Source: Coprinellus micaceus (lineage: Eukaryota; Basidiomycota; Agaricomycetes; Agaricales; Psathyrellaceae). Taken from it: a stretch of DNA of 64,000 nucleotides. The stretch's first letter is position 1. Every line of letters begins with the position of its first letter. The notes below the pieces were generated by a model. The model searched no databases and was not told where the DNA came from. It saw only the letters and a list, made by a program, of their open reading frames with translations. Made by a program: the position numbers and the translations under genes. Location of the stretch: assembly GCA_951394405.1 (NCBI GenBank), contig OX596335.1, positions 1,550,001 through 1,614,000 on the forward strand. The letters are read 5' to 3'. Below, one piece after another: positions 12,504 through 24,200 of the stretch.

Positions 12504-15500
12504 CTAATCATCGTCGCTCGGCGTCAGATATTCCTCGTCGTCGCTCAAGATCTGGTTCTTCCTGCCCGCACTTCGACTCCTCGATGGTGGCGGCCTCTCA
12601 TCTTCTTCCATCGGCGTTAACGCTGAATCGTACGAGGCAGTCGACGCAGCAGACGCTGCAGGGGCGCCAGGCATGTCTGTACCCGCAATGTGCTTGTCGA
12701 ACGCCGCATTGTACGCCTTCTCCATCTCCTCGGCGTCAATATACACCCAAGAACCTTCCTGGTTGTATGTGCGTGCATTGTTGAACATGAGGCGCCAGTC
12801 GTCCCGGTAAGCGAGCACGTTCTTGTAGTAATTGCTGTTGGAGCGCTTCCGGATTTGTGCCAGGGAGATGGGGGTCTGGATGAGCTGGTAGTAGTCCGGA
12901 TAGTCCTGGGGACATTTAATCAGACACGAGGTCCAGAACAACAATAATTCGAAAGGGCGTACCCTCTTGTCTGGTAGCTCTCTGAATAGCTCACACCGTT
13001 TCCGACCAGTTTCATCCTCGCTCTGTGTTACTGCCTTGTAGCACTCCGCGAACGCTTTCTTCATCCTATCCCGCATTGCCGGCAACACATCGCCCGCGCT
13101 GTTGCTACTACTCGCCGTCGCTTTCGTTCTGCGGCGCTTCTATAGATTCAAGGGACGATCAAAATTAGTTCGACCGGAAAAGAAACGAAACGACAAATAC
13201 GCACCCCTCCGTTATCTTCGTCGTCATCGTCATCGATCATCGACGGCGTCTCGCTCTTCAACCCACGTTTCCTCTTCGATCCCGCCGGCAGGGTGTCATA
13301 GTCGTTAGCCTTCGCCTTGCCCTTCTTCTTCCTTCCCTTTGCATCCCCTCCTTCGGACACGGGCGTCCCACGGGCCGACTCTTCTCTGAGCAACTTGTTC
13401 TGCAGGCGCCGCTCCTTCTTATCCCGCGCGCGCTCGGCCAATTCTTCGATGTCTTCTCCGTCTTCCAAGGCCTATAAAAGCAAAGGGGACGACGATCAGT
13501 AACGAACGCAATGGCGATTGTAAGAGATCAGTCAATCTGAAATCGCGGCGGAATGAAACGACGTAATCCGGCGGCAACTTGGGGCCTCGGAGACAGAAGA
13601 CAGAAAACGGCAGAAGTATTGCGAAACGGGGTAAAGGAGAGCGTGCTTACCATGGCCCACGTATCGTCATCCAACCCGTCGTTGTAGCTTACAACATTCC
13701 GCTTCCGTTGACCTCGACCTTCAATGAGATCTTCCAAGCTCTCTTGACTAAGGAAGGGCTCGTCCGTCTTGTAACAGCCAGGCAACTCTTCGAGCTGCAT
13801 GAGCTGTCCTGGCGGCTTGCCCTTGTTGCCCAACGTGCGCCAGTTCTCCAGCGTTTCGCGTTCGCGCTTTGAATCGAGCTCGCGGAAGATCCGACTTTCG
13901 TCCTCTGAACGTGCCAGAAGCTCGTTCAGTTCGTCGTCATTCATGTCACCGGCTTCCTCGTTCTCCTCTTCTTGGTCGGCTTCCAAGATTGAACGCTGTA
14001 GAGTCATGATGTTGGTTGGCGAGGCCCAAACAGTGACTTCAGAGACTCACCAAGAACTCCTCCTGTTCCTCCTGGGTCGATTTGTTATCGAAACGACCGG
14101 CCTGAATGACCTTGTCGTCAATGTCGAGCTTGTACCTTGCACGCTGATACATCGCCTCTTCAACACTCTTCTCCGTGATGAACCTCAGTATAAGTACGGC
14201 CTTAGTCTGACCGATACGATGCGCACGATCCTGCGCTTGGAGATCGGCGTGGGGATTCCAATCAGAGTCGAAGCTATACACCAATATCATGATCATACGT
14301 TCAGAAAAAGGCGGGAAAAGATAAAGGGAGCGAGTACTCACATAATGACAGTATCAGCGGTCTGCAAGTTCAGGCCGAGGCCGCCGGCACGCGTTGAGAG
14401 AATGAAGACCTTATACTGCGAGTCCTTCTCGTTAAACAAATGCACGAACGACGCTCGCTCATCCGTCTTCGTCCCACCATCCAGCCTCAGGTACTTCCAG
14501 CCCATCATCTTCAGGAAGTCTTCCATAATGTCCATGACCTTGGTCATTTGGAAGAAAATGAGCACACGATGGCCAGTGGCGAAGAATTTGGGCAGGATCC
14601 TGTGGAGGAGCTCGATCTTGCCAGATGCACGGACGAGTTTCTCGTCGATGAAGCCAGTGGGGTTGACCTTGTCTTCAACACTCTCAAAGAGGAAGGGGTG
14701 TTGGCAGATCTTACGGAGCTGCATGAGCTCGTTGCTGAGACCCTTGACACCAGCAGATTTGCTGTGGAAAGGGGTTTCAGCGACCACAGTGGAGAAACGA
14801 ATTGAATAACCCACCCCTTCTGATTCTCATTACCATCGGCAATCATCTTGTACTTCTTCATCTGCTTGTATAGCTGGCTCTGCAACGCACTCATGCGGAC
14901 CTTGATCACCTTCTCGACCTTATCTGGCAACTCACTCTCGACATCCTTCTTCAAACGCCTCAACAAGAACGGTCGGAGAACCTTATGCAGACGCTTGATG
15001 ATAAGGAGGGCCTCTTCTTCGTTCAACTCGATCTTATCTCCGGTACCGGCGTTGGCGAACGGCGTGTTGAACCACTCGTCGAACGACTTGACGGAGTTGA
15101 AGACCTTGGGGAGGACGAAGTTGAGGAGGGCCCACAGCTCAGGGAGATTGTTCTGGAGCGGGGTACCAGTGAGGATGAGGCGGTAGCGGGAGTGGTAGTA
15201 GGTCGTGAGCGTCTGAACGAGTTTACTCTGGGTGTTCTTCATACGGTGGCCCTCATCTAAAAGTCGGCGTCAGCAGAAAGGCCATGATGCATGAACTGAG
15301 TACTCACCGATTATCATATGGAGCCACTTGATCTTGCAAAGTTGTGGACGATCCTTGATAATGTACTCGTACGTTGTAAGGAGAACCTGGAAGTTGTTCG
15401 TGCGAAGCTCGCCTTGCAAAGCACGACGTTGTGTAGGGTTGCCTTTGTACGAGACCATCCTGATCGATGGGGCCCACTTGGCGAATTCTCCAGACCAATT

Positions 15501-17469
15501 GGTCATGGTCGATAGGGGAACAATGACGAGGTAAGGACCGCGCTGGCGTTTGATCTCAATGAGGAAGGTGATGAGGGAGATGGTTTGGATCGTTTTTCCA
15601 AGACCCTAGAAAGCAGTTAGCACCTCGGCGCAGTCGACCAACGGACGGGACGCACCATCTCATCTGCAAGGATGCCATTAAGCCTGTTGTTGTACAAACT
15701 AACCATCCATTGGAGACCTTTGATCTGGTACTCCTTGAGAGTGCCACCGACGAGGATGCCTGGCTGCTTGACCGTCTCTTTGATACGATGCGCGATCGCA
15801 TAGTAGTCAACCTTTCTGTTCTTATCCTCCTCATCCACGTTGACCTGGGCACCAAACGTAGCCTCCGACGTAGGATCGCCGTCCAACGAACCAGCAGCAA
15901 GCCCATACTCTGCCTGCTGGGCGACGACAGCGCTGGCGAGAGAGTCGAGGTAGCCGTCGGTCTGTCGGAGAAGATGGGTGATACGGGTGTCCTTCGCGGT
16001 GTCGATGAGCTTCATGTACGCTTCTTCGTCATCTGCTTTGAGAGCCTTGAGACGCTCCTTCGCCAGCCTCTCAATACGCTTCTGCTCTTCCTTCTCTGTC
16101 TGGGCATGGAAGTTGAGGACAGCCCGTCCTAGGCGAGTGATACGATCCTGGGCACCCCGGTTGACACCCAGGACCTCGCGGCCGTGAGTGCAAATGATCC
16201 CAATCTGTTCGACGTGCTTGTGTTTAGCCTTCCGTTCCCTGTCTGCTCTCTGCTTCCGTTCCAGCTCCTCGGTGTTGCGAGCGTTTCGAATCGTTGGCTT
16301 ACGAGTACGACGGAAGTCTTGACGGTTGAGAGGGAGCAGTGAGCCGTGAGTGAGACGTTCGGCCACCTGTGCACGCATTGCTCGCTGCTTTTCGAGTACC
16401 CGGAGCGACTTGAGCTCGATGATGGCGCGAAGTTTTCCATGCGCAGACGGAGGAGGATGGATCAGGGACCTGAACGTCTCTTCTGCCTTGACGATTTCGA
16501 GAGAAGGTGTGTCGTTTTCTTTCTCGTCCTTAACTCCCTCGCCCAACGTCAAATCAGGATTGGTGTCCATATCGCCATCTCCCACCGTCGAAGGAAGCGC
16601 CTCGAGCTCCTTAATCCGCTGCTGTATCCGCGCTTCAATAAACCTCTCCCGTTCGTTGAGAATTTGATGCGCGTCGAGGCCAGCTGGCATGATAGTGGGT
16701 ATTAGAAGACGTTGGAGCCGGGTGTCGAACAACTTCGGATCGGTCTCTGGCGTCCGCTTGAGATGTGAGAACGGATGTCGATAGGCGTTGTACGGGTATA
16801 TCCCCGAATCGACGTTATCCTCCAGGAAAGGACCCTTCGGCAGGTCGACGGTCGTGTCGGGTTCCGTCTCCTCGATGACAGGTAGCGTCGGTTCTTGCTT
16901 CGCGACCTTGACCGCTGCGTCCACTATCCGTGCAGGGACATCTGGAGGCTGAACCGACTTTTCGAGATCGGGAATGGCGGTGTTTGGGACTCGAATGGCT
17001 TGTTGCAACTGTTCTGGGATGGGGAGCCCGCGACTGAGCAGCTTATAGGCGTGAATTTGGGCGCGAAGAGCGGCTATTTGGGGTTGGGTGAAGGATACGG
17101 GGGTCTGTGTGGGGGCGGAGGTGCCATTGGCAGCATGTCCGTTGGCCATGGGACGCGCTTGGTTCTGCCTGTTCTGTTGTGCTGGAGAGCAACATATTTA
17201 GGCTTGAAACAGGCTGGGGGTGGTAACAACGCACCTAGGGTCATGGCCTGAATGTACTTCATAATATTGTCAAGTTCACCCGGCTTTCCTAGTTCGGGAT
17301 TTGAGCGCAATTGGTTTGCCCTCTGCACAGACGTGAGCATGCCGGATGAATCAAGGACACTTTCACCCACAGTAATCAATGTTGTGAGGTCTGGTGTTCT
17401 CTGCTGGGGCTGGTGGGGCTGGTGGGGCATAGCCTGCGGCACGATGCCGTTGCCCAGCATTGCGGACAT
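12504..17469 (-). CDS. snf2: SNF2/STH1 chromatin-remodelling ATPase (SWI/SNF or RSC catalytic subunit)
   Basis: Nuclear ATPase that slides and evicts nucleosomes. About 1,450 residues in ten exons, beginning [14 protein letters not shown] at 17469 (17469-17235, 17181-15656, 15605-15308, 15256 onward). Domain order fits the family. [23 protein letters not shown] near 17090. HSA region rich in Arg/Lys, 16450-16100. Helicase motif I, DEM|GLGKT, split by the intron at 15655-15606. Motif II is DEGH at the start of exon 4, with TGTPLQNN downstream. C-terminal helicase blocks include [12 protein letters not shown] and [12 protein letters not shown]-terminal bromodomain is marked by [15 protein letters not shown] near 12880, and the tail is acidic. 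The bromodomain and QLQ place it in the Snf2/Sth1 class rather than ISWI or CHD. Whether it is the SWI/SNF or RSC paralogue cannot be decided here. Confidence 0.95.
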
Positions 17470-17706
17470 GGCGAGGAGGATGAGAGGAAGTTGGAATTAT
17501 GAAGGAGGAGACGCGGCGCGTGTAGTCTGCAGCCCAGGATCTCTGCGAGCTCACCGCGTGATGAATGCCTGAAGAAACAGCCCTCCCAGTCTGCCGTCAC
17601 TCACCGTTACATGTCACGGACGTGACACTGCTGTGCAACCATCACGTGGAGCCCAATATCCGGGCGCGTCACGGTCAGAGACTCAGAGTCCGTCTCCTCC
17701 TCCACC
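17470..17706. promoter_or_regulatory. divergent promoter between SNF2-type and Ku80 genes
   Basis: Only 237 bp separate the two start codons, which point away from each other, so both promoters must lie here or overlap the 5' UTRs. A palindromic CACGGACGTGA-like stretch lies around 17612-17626. No TATA box was recognised. Confidence 0.6.
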
Positions 17707-20695
17707 ATGCCAGCAGAACGAGCGGGGGTGAGTGGTGTCCGCGCTTGACTGGACAGGGCTGACGAGTGTCCAGTACACCGTGACCATGTTTCTCGTCGAT
17801 ACCTCCCCCAGCATGGGCGAGGTCCGGACCATTGAACTCCCCCCTGGTCCCAACGACGAAGAACGCACAACCGAAATCACGAACTTGGAATGGGCGCTGC
17901 GCTACGTCAAGACCAAGGTGCAGGAAATGGTATGTACGAACGCCCCTTCTCACCTCATGCACTCACGCATCCTAGATCTTCAACGGCCGGAAAACTGACC
18001 AATGCGGCGTCATTGTGTTCGGCTCCGATAGTAAGCGCCCATGCTTTCCCTTGTTTCCAGGACTTACACCCCTCAGCGACCGACAACATCATCAACGACG
18101 AGAGTGAGGGGTATGAATCCGTCGTGGAATATATTCCCATTGGAACGCCAAATGCCGCCACCCTCGCTAAACTTGATGAACTGCAGCCTTCTGAGACCAC
18201 TGGCGACCGTACGTCCGTACTCATTTCCTTGAGCAACTCTGATTCAGATCACAGCCATCGACGCCCTCATCGTCGGCATTGAGACGCAGGCTCGGCACTT
18301 GGGCAAGAAAAAAACATGGACGCGCAAGGTCGTCCTCGTCACGGACGGCGACTCTGAAATTGAGACCGAAGACTGGGAGGCCACTGTCGACAAGATGAAC
18401 GAGTACGATGTTAAGGTGACCTTTGTCGGTGTCGATTTTGATGACGCGGAGTATGGCTACGCTTATGACAACAAAACCCCCACCAAGAGGAATAACGAAA
18501 AGTTCTTCCATGACATCGTTGGCCGGATGAAAGATGGCAACGGCATCCTTGGGACCTGCGAGCACGCTCTGGAGGAAGTCGGCCGGCCGGACACCAAGCA
18601 GGTGAGGTCGGCGCTCATGGGCACGATTCTGCGCCTTGGAGACCCTGACAGAGACGCCGACACGGCGATTGAGATCATGGTCAAGGTGAGCAAGGCTACT
18701 GCCCTCCAGCGCCCTGCGACGATGAAGAAGTTCGCTCTTCTCCAAAACCAAGATGAGGGTGGGGATGAGGATGAGGACGCAATGGAGGTCGACGAGGATG
18801 ACGAGAAAAAGGTGGTGTTCGCTCAGCTCAAGATGCGGACTCAGTACTACTATGAGCCCGGTGCTCCCTCTGAGGAGGACGCGGTCAAGCTAGAAGACGA
18901 GGAAGGGTTCCTTCTGGGCGGAGACGACGAGAAGAGGGAGAAGAAGGATTCGCAAAAGGTCGAAGTCGAGAAGGAGGAACTCATCCGTGGGTTCAAGTAC
19001 GGCACGACATATGCTCCATGCCCCGACGGTCAGTTTCCGAAGCTCCCAACGAGCAAGGGCATCACCATCTGCGGTTTCTTCCCGGCCAAGAACGTACGGA
19101 GTATTACACTCCTCTTAAAACCCATTCTGACCCCATTTCGCTTAGTTCCGTCGCGAACTCTCTATGGGCGAGGTCCAATACATTTGGGGTGACCCAGGTT
19201 CACCTCAACAGCAAGTCGCCATATCCTCCCTCTCCCGCGCCATGGAGGCCGACAAAAAAATGGCCATCGCGCGGTGGGTCTCTCGAGACGGTATGGACCC
19301 CAAAATGGGCGTCCTCGTCCCGTCCAATTTCGATAAAGTCGACTGTTTGCTGTGGGCGCCAATGCCCTTTGCAGATGACGTGCGGAAGTACACGTTTGCG
19401 AGCTTGGACAGGCTTGTGTCGAAGAAGGGTGAAATCATCACCGAGCATCCGTATATCCCCACCGAGGAGCAGTGTGAGGCCATGGATGCGTTTGTGGATA
19501 GTATGGACTTGATGGATGCGGCTGATGATGAGGAAGGGTGTGTGTCTTTCCTTTTGCCGAGACGCTGGGCACTGAAAGGGACCTTAGGAACCGAACCCAG
19601 TGGTTCAACCCCTCCGAAGCGTTCAACCCCGCTATCCATCGTATTAAACAGGCCATATTTCACTGTGCCGTCGTTTCGGACGTCTCGACGAACCCTCTTC
19701 CACCTCCCCATCCTGAACTAACGAAATATTTCGAACCACCTTCACGCACCCTCAAGCGATCCAGGAAAACACTGCCCATGTGTCAGGAGGCTTTCAATGT
19801 CAAGCAGGGTACGCATGACCGCAATTGCAAACATGAGTAGCGTTCTGAATCCCTCTATTTTTCACCTTGCAGTTCCGAAGCGCGTTGGGAAGGTCAAGAA
19901 GGACGACCACGAGCACGCCACCGAGGACGCCGAGTCTGAGCTCCTACTTAACCAGAAAGGCAAGGCCCCATTGCGCCGCCAATCCACCCTCCTCCCTACA
20001 CCGTCGGCCACCATCGGTTCGACGAAACTCGTTATCAAAGGCAACGATAGCGGATCGGAAACCGAGCCCGAGAGCGACGGGGAAGGCGGATTACTTTTGG
20101 ATGCTGAGAAGCCAGATTCGACGTTGAAAGGCAAAGCACCACCTACTCCTGCGAGGTCTGTATCTCCGAAACCCAAACGGTCCGCGAAAAAGGTTAAAGA
20201 GGACGAGGATGAGGACGAGGACATCGACCCCGGTCGCGCTCCTGGCCGTATCGTTGGCTCCACTCACCCCCTCAAAGACTTCAAGAAGAACATATCCCAA
20301 GGCGATGTTGTTACCAAGGCCGTTGAGGACTTATCTGCGGTCGTCACTGGGGTCATCCTGAAGCCCTTTGCGAATCGACGCTCTGACGAGATGCTCGAGT
20401 GCATGAAGGCAATGAGGAAGGTTTGTTTGGAGGAAGACGAAGTGGATGCATGGAACGCTTTCTTGCAGAACCTGAAGACTAGGTGTCTTTCGAGTAAACC
20501 GAAGGGTAATCAGGGCTTTTGGGAGAAGGTGAAGGAGGGGGGAATAGGCTTGAGTTTATTGACCGAGAATGAGGTGAAGAAGTATGGAGGGACGTCACAG
20601 TATAGCGAGAAGCAAGCTGTTGAGGTGCGTCCAAGTTTCTGAAGACCAAGATCGTACACTAATGAGTGCTGTAACCTTTCTAGTTTGTCGCATAA
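17707..20695 (+). CDS. ku80: Ku80 subunit of the Ku DNA end-binding complex
   Basis: Partner of Ku70 in binding double-strand ends for non-homologous end joining and at telomeres. Exons 17707-17727, 17774-17929, 17976-18030, 18077-18208, 18255-19093, 19146-19537, 19579-19808, 19873-20624, 20684-20695 all join in phase (about 825 residues). The first splice gives MPAERAGYTVTMFLVDTSPS, the start of the vWA-like domain; then KTDQCGVIVFGSD and EYIPIGTPNAATL. The Ku beta-barrel core follows (TYAPCPDGQFPKLPTSKGI, IWGDPGSPQQQVAIS, LLWAPMPFADDVRKYTFASL). After an acidic/basic linker, a helical C-terminal domain (HPLKDFKKNISQGDVVTKAV to about WNAFLQNLKTRC) matches the Ku80 C-terminal type. The last exon encodes only FVA plus stop. 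Confidence 0.95.
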
Positions 20696-21216
20696 AAGAT
20701 CGAGGGGAGAATTTTGCCACGCGTCCGCCGTGTATATTTTTCTTATGCATTTTCGTTTTGACCCATCGAACGCGATACCTTCCTGCCTTGAGCCTACCAA
20801 AATGATGACGGCTGATTAGAATAGAACCCCTATTTCAGCTTCTGCCTGTCACAAGTCACAGCGATCATGTGGTGTGACTCCCGTGTTTGCACACCAATTG
20901 CTGGTCACGCGCCTTTAATGGGTTGAGGTGAACCAACATTGCAGCCCAATTCGTTGTGAATGGGCCTTTGTTAACTTCAACATATCGCTTCCTCCACTGC
21001 CACAATTCACGCACTTATCCTCACTGATTCCTAACCACAGAACGCCCATCTTCCTCGAGTGGAACCACATCCGGATACGACTTGGGGACGGTAGAAGCTA
21101 TCCGAGGTTCAGAACACCGCCCATACCGAGCTTTACCAAGGCGCCCACACCCACGACGCACATAAAGCCCTCCACCCATCGATAACGTCCGCCTTCCATT
21201 TATCCTCACCCATCTC
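20696..21216. other. intergenic, no gene seen
   Basis: Ku80 3' flank and 5' flank of the UvrD/TPR gene. Short frames only, none with coding signals. Confidence 0.55.
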
Positions 21217-24200
21217 ATGAAACCGACCGTTCGCGAAGTCCCTGGGACCTGGCTAGGCAAGCTGTGCTTACGGCTTAGCGCCTGCCCGACCTTGGAGGAA
21301 GTTGGAAGAGTTCTCAACGAACTGGACCCCACATTTGTCTCCGAAGGTCAAGTTGAAGCTGTCGTCCGCCAACTGCAAGTTACCACGGATCATGGAAAAC
21401 TCATGGAGCTTGTCCTTTCATGTTCGTCATTATCTCGTGTGTTTCTCCATTGCGGTTTTATGCTAAAAACCGTTTGGTATCACCTAGGTGGCTGTTGGTC
21501 AACTCCACTTTCAGCTTGGCTTTTGGAAAGCTTCCCAAAGTCGGTTGAGGCGTATCTGGGTTCCCTACACCGCGACGTCCTCGAACGGCTGTCGCTATTC
21601 TTGACTTTCACGCAGCACTCTTTAGGGAGAGAGATGGACCGCGCTCTACTTGAAAACAGGGCCGTTATAGAACTGGCCCCTTCGGTCATGGCGGGTCTCT
21701 TATCTTTCTCGTTCGATGAGCCGGAAGCCCCCCTAGTTGAACCTGTGGAACATGAGGTTGACGGCTTTACGATCGGGACGAAGCAGAAGCAATCACAGAA
21801 GAAGCAAGCGCGAAAGGCAAAGCGGCAGTCGGTTACGCTCAACGCTCGCGACCTTCAGAGGTTGGGAATTGAGGAACCTCGAACAAGACTTGAGGCATAC
21901 ACCAGCGCACAAACAATCTTGGACCAAACGGGTCAAATCATACATGTGCGTATCATACCTCTCAGAGCAGGAAGCGTGAAAGCTCAGCCCGCCCCTCCCC
22001 CCTGTAGGGATACCTTCAATTGCTTCAGCACCAGTCTATTGTTTCTGTGGTTCAGGCGACGTTCGTCAACCAAGAACCTACAGAGGCGAAAAACGACGTG
22101 GAGACCATCGACAACGAGCAGGGCACTGACCCACATCCAGACGACCTCCAAGAGACACCCTCCGCTTATCCATGTGTTCAGCCAATGAAAGCGTGAGTTT
22201 ATTCCTCATAGCCAATCCTCAAGAGATGGTAACATAAGTCATCACAGCGCCCTCTATTTCGAAAGTGCGTCGGGGTTCGGCGATTGGAGGATTCTAATCT
22301 CCACCCGCGCCGACCGCGACCTTCGAAATGCGCGACGCAGTGACCAGAAATTCTTTAGGATTGTCATCAAGAAAATCGTGTAGGTTTGGTTTCCCTTTGC
22401 GCCCTGCGATCACTCAAGACTTCCTTTTAGTGAGCTGTCGAACGGTCATTTCTCCGACGATAACCAGAAGCGCTTGACGAAGGAGGACGTCGACTTCCCC
22501 GTTTTCGAGGCCAAGATGACGCGGGATAGTCGCCTTGTGGTAGGACCCTCCCTTTTCGCCCATCCTGTCGCAGACTACACTATTTGTTCCTTCACTTTTC
22601 TAGTACCAGATTGATTGCATCCCCGAATACGACAATAATGTGCGTGGACGTAGCAAGTGCTTAATCCTATCTTACGAGCTGACCCGTCGATCTCAGTTCG
22701 AGCGCCAAGGTATACCCCATCTGGCAAACGTGGCGACTCAGGCTGAACCACCTTTTCTAGTCATCAAGATCTTCGGTGTTTACACGCATGCTCAGATTGA
22801 CAAGAGGTTTTGGAACTCTATGGGCTACCAACTTGCCAAGAAGGGGAAGACTTACAGGGATAGGTGCAAGTTTCGCAATCGTCCCTGCCATACTGGTGAC
22901 AATGTGATTCTCCCTGCCAGCTTCCCACCACAGGAGCGTGAAGAGCATGACCCGCTTGTCGTTCCTGAGTTACCAAAGGAAGACTTGGAAGAGGTCAGTC
23001 TTCGCCTTGTTCATCTACTCGTGGAGTCAGTGTTTGAACTCGCCGCCAGATTCACTCGCTTCTTGTGTAAGTGACCCCCCAAGATGCTCCAAACCCAGGT
23101 CCACTAACTTCCCCTCAGCTTGGAGAAGTTTGTGACACTTTCGAAGGTAAGTCTCCAGAATCAGGTACCTCTGCTTCAAAGTTCAAACTTACCCTTCCCT
23201 CAGGAGTTACTGACGAGTAAGTAACGAGGCTCCACATGGGTTCCCTTGTTTGATACCTCTTCTAGGTATCTGGGCTGACCTAGACGTCGCACACGTCTTC
23301 AATGTAACGTGAGTGTACCGTCTCAACCTATGGAACGCCTACTGATCGCAACACAGGCCCCAAGAGAAGGAGATCATCGAGCACCCCCATTCGTGCTACG
23401 TTCTTGGGCGAAGCGGGACAGGGTGAGCTTGGTGTGCCTTCGTTTTTACCTGACTGTTGACTGGGAAATCAGGAAAACCACGACAATGCTTTTCAAGATG
23501 CTGGGCCTGGAACGGGCGTACGCTCTCCAGGATGAACGCGTGGCAGGTGCCGCAAAACCGCGACAACTCTTCGTTACGCAATCTCGAGTACTCGCATCTC
23601 GCGTTGAGGAGTATTTCGGCAAGCTGCTCGAGTCTCTTGCTACAGCCAAGAAGTCAAAAGAAGAGTTGAAGTGCATCGCTGACCAGAAGAGGCAACAGGA
23701 GGAAGAGAGCAATCTCCTCTACGACGTCGACGATGATGTTACCTGGAAGGCCGGCTTGCCTGAGAAGTTCAGCCTTTTGGAGGACGAGCACTTCCCCCTT
23801 TTCCTGACCTATGAACGGGTAAGTCGAGTCTGCCAGTGTACCACACCCTCCCGAACATCTTACCTTCCATATTCATCTTCTAGCTCTCACAACTGTTGGA
23901 AGGGGATACAGAGGAGCCCAAGGCCATGTTGGCCTCCAAGACTGACGGCAAGGAGCGACTGATTACATACGATGTGTTTTTCGAACAGTATTGGCCTCAC
24001 TTCCCACAGGACCTGACTAAAAATCTTGGTGTGTGTCAGAACCATCGTTCTGTTCTATGCGACTGATGTCATCCCTCTGAAGACCCCGCTCTCGTCTTCA
24101 GCGAGCTTATTGGTGTGTTGACACATGCTCAGGTGGGGATAGGTCCTCATCTTTGCCACAGGTGTGATTGAAGGCTCCGAGGAGTCTCTGAATCATGAGA

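Noticed and set aside
13799..14809. 336-codon plus frame opposite the SNF2-type gene
   Set aside because: Antisense to highly conserved helicase exons.
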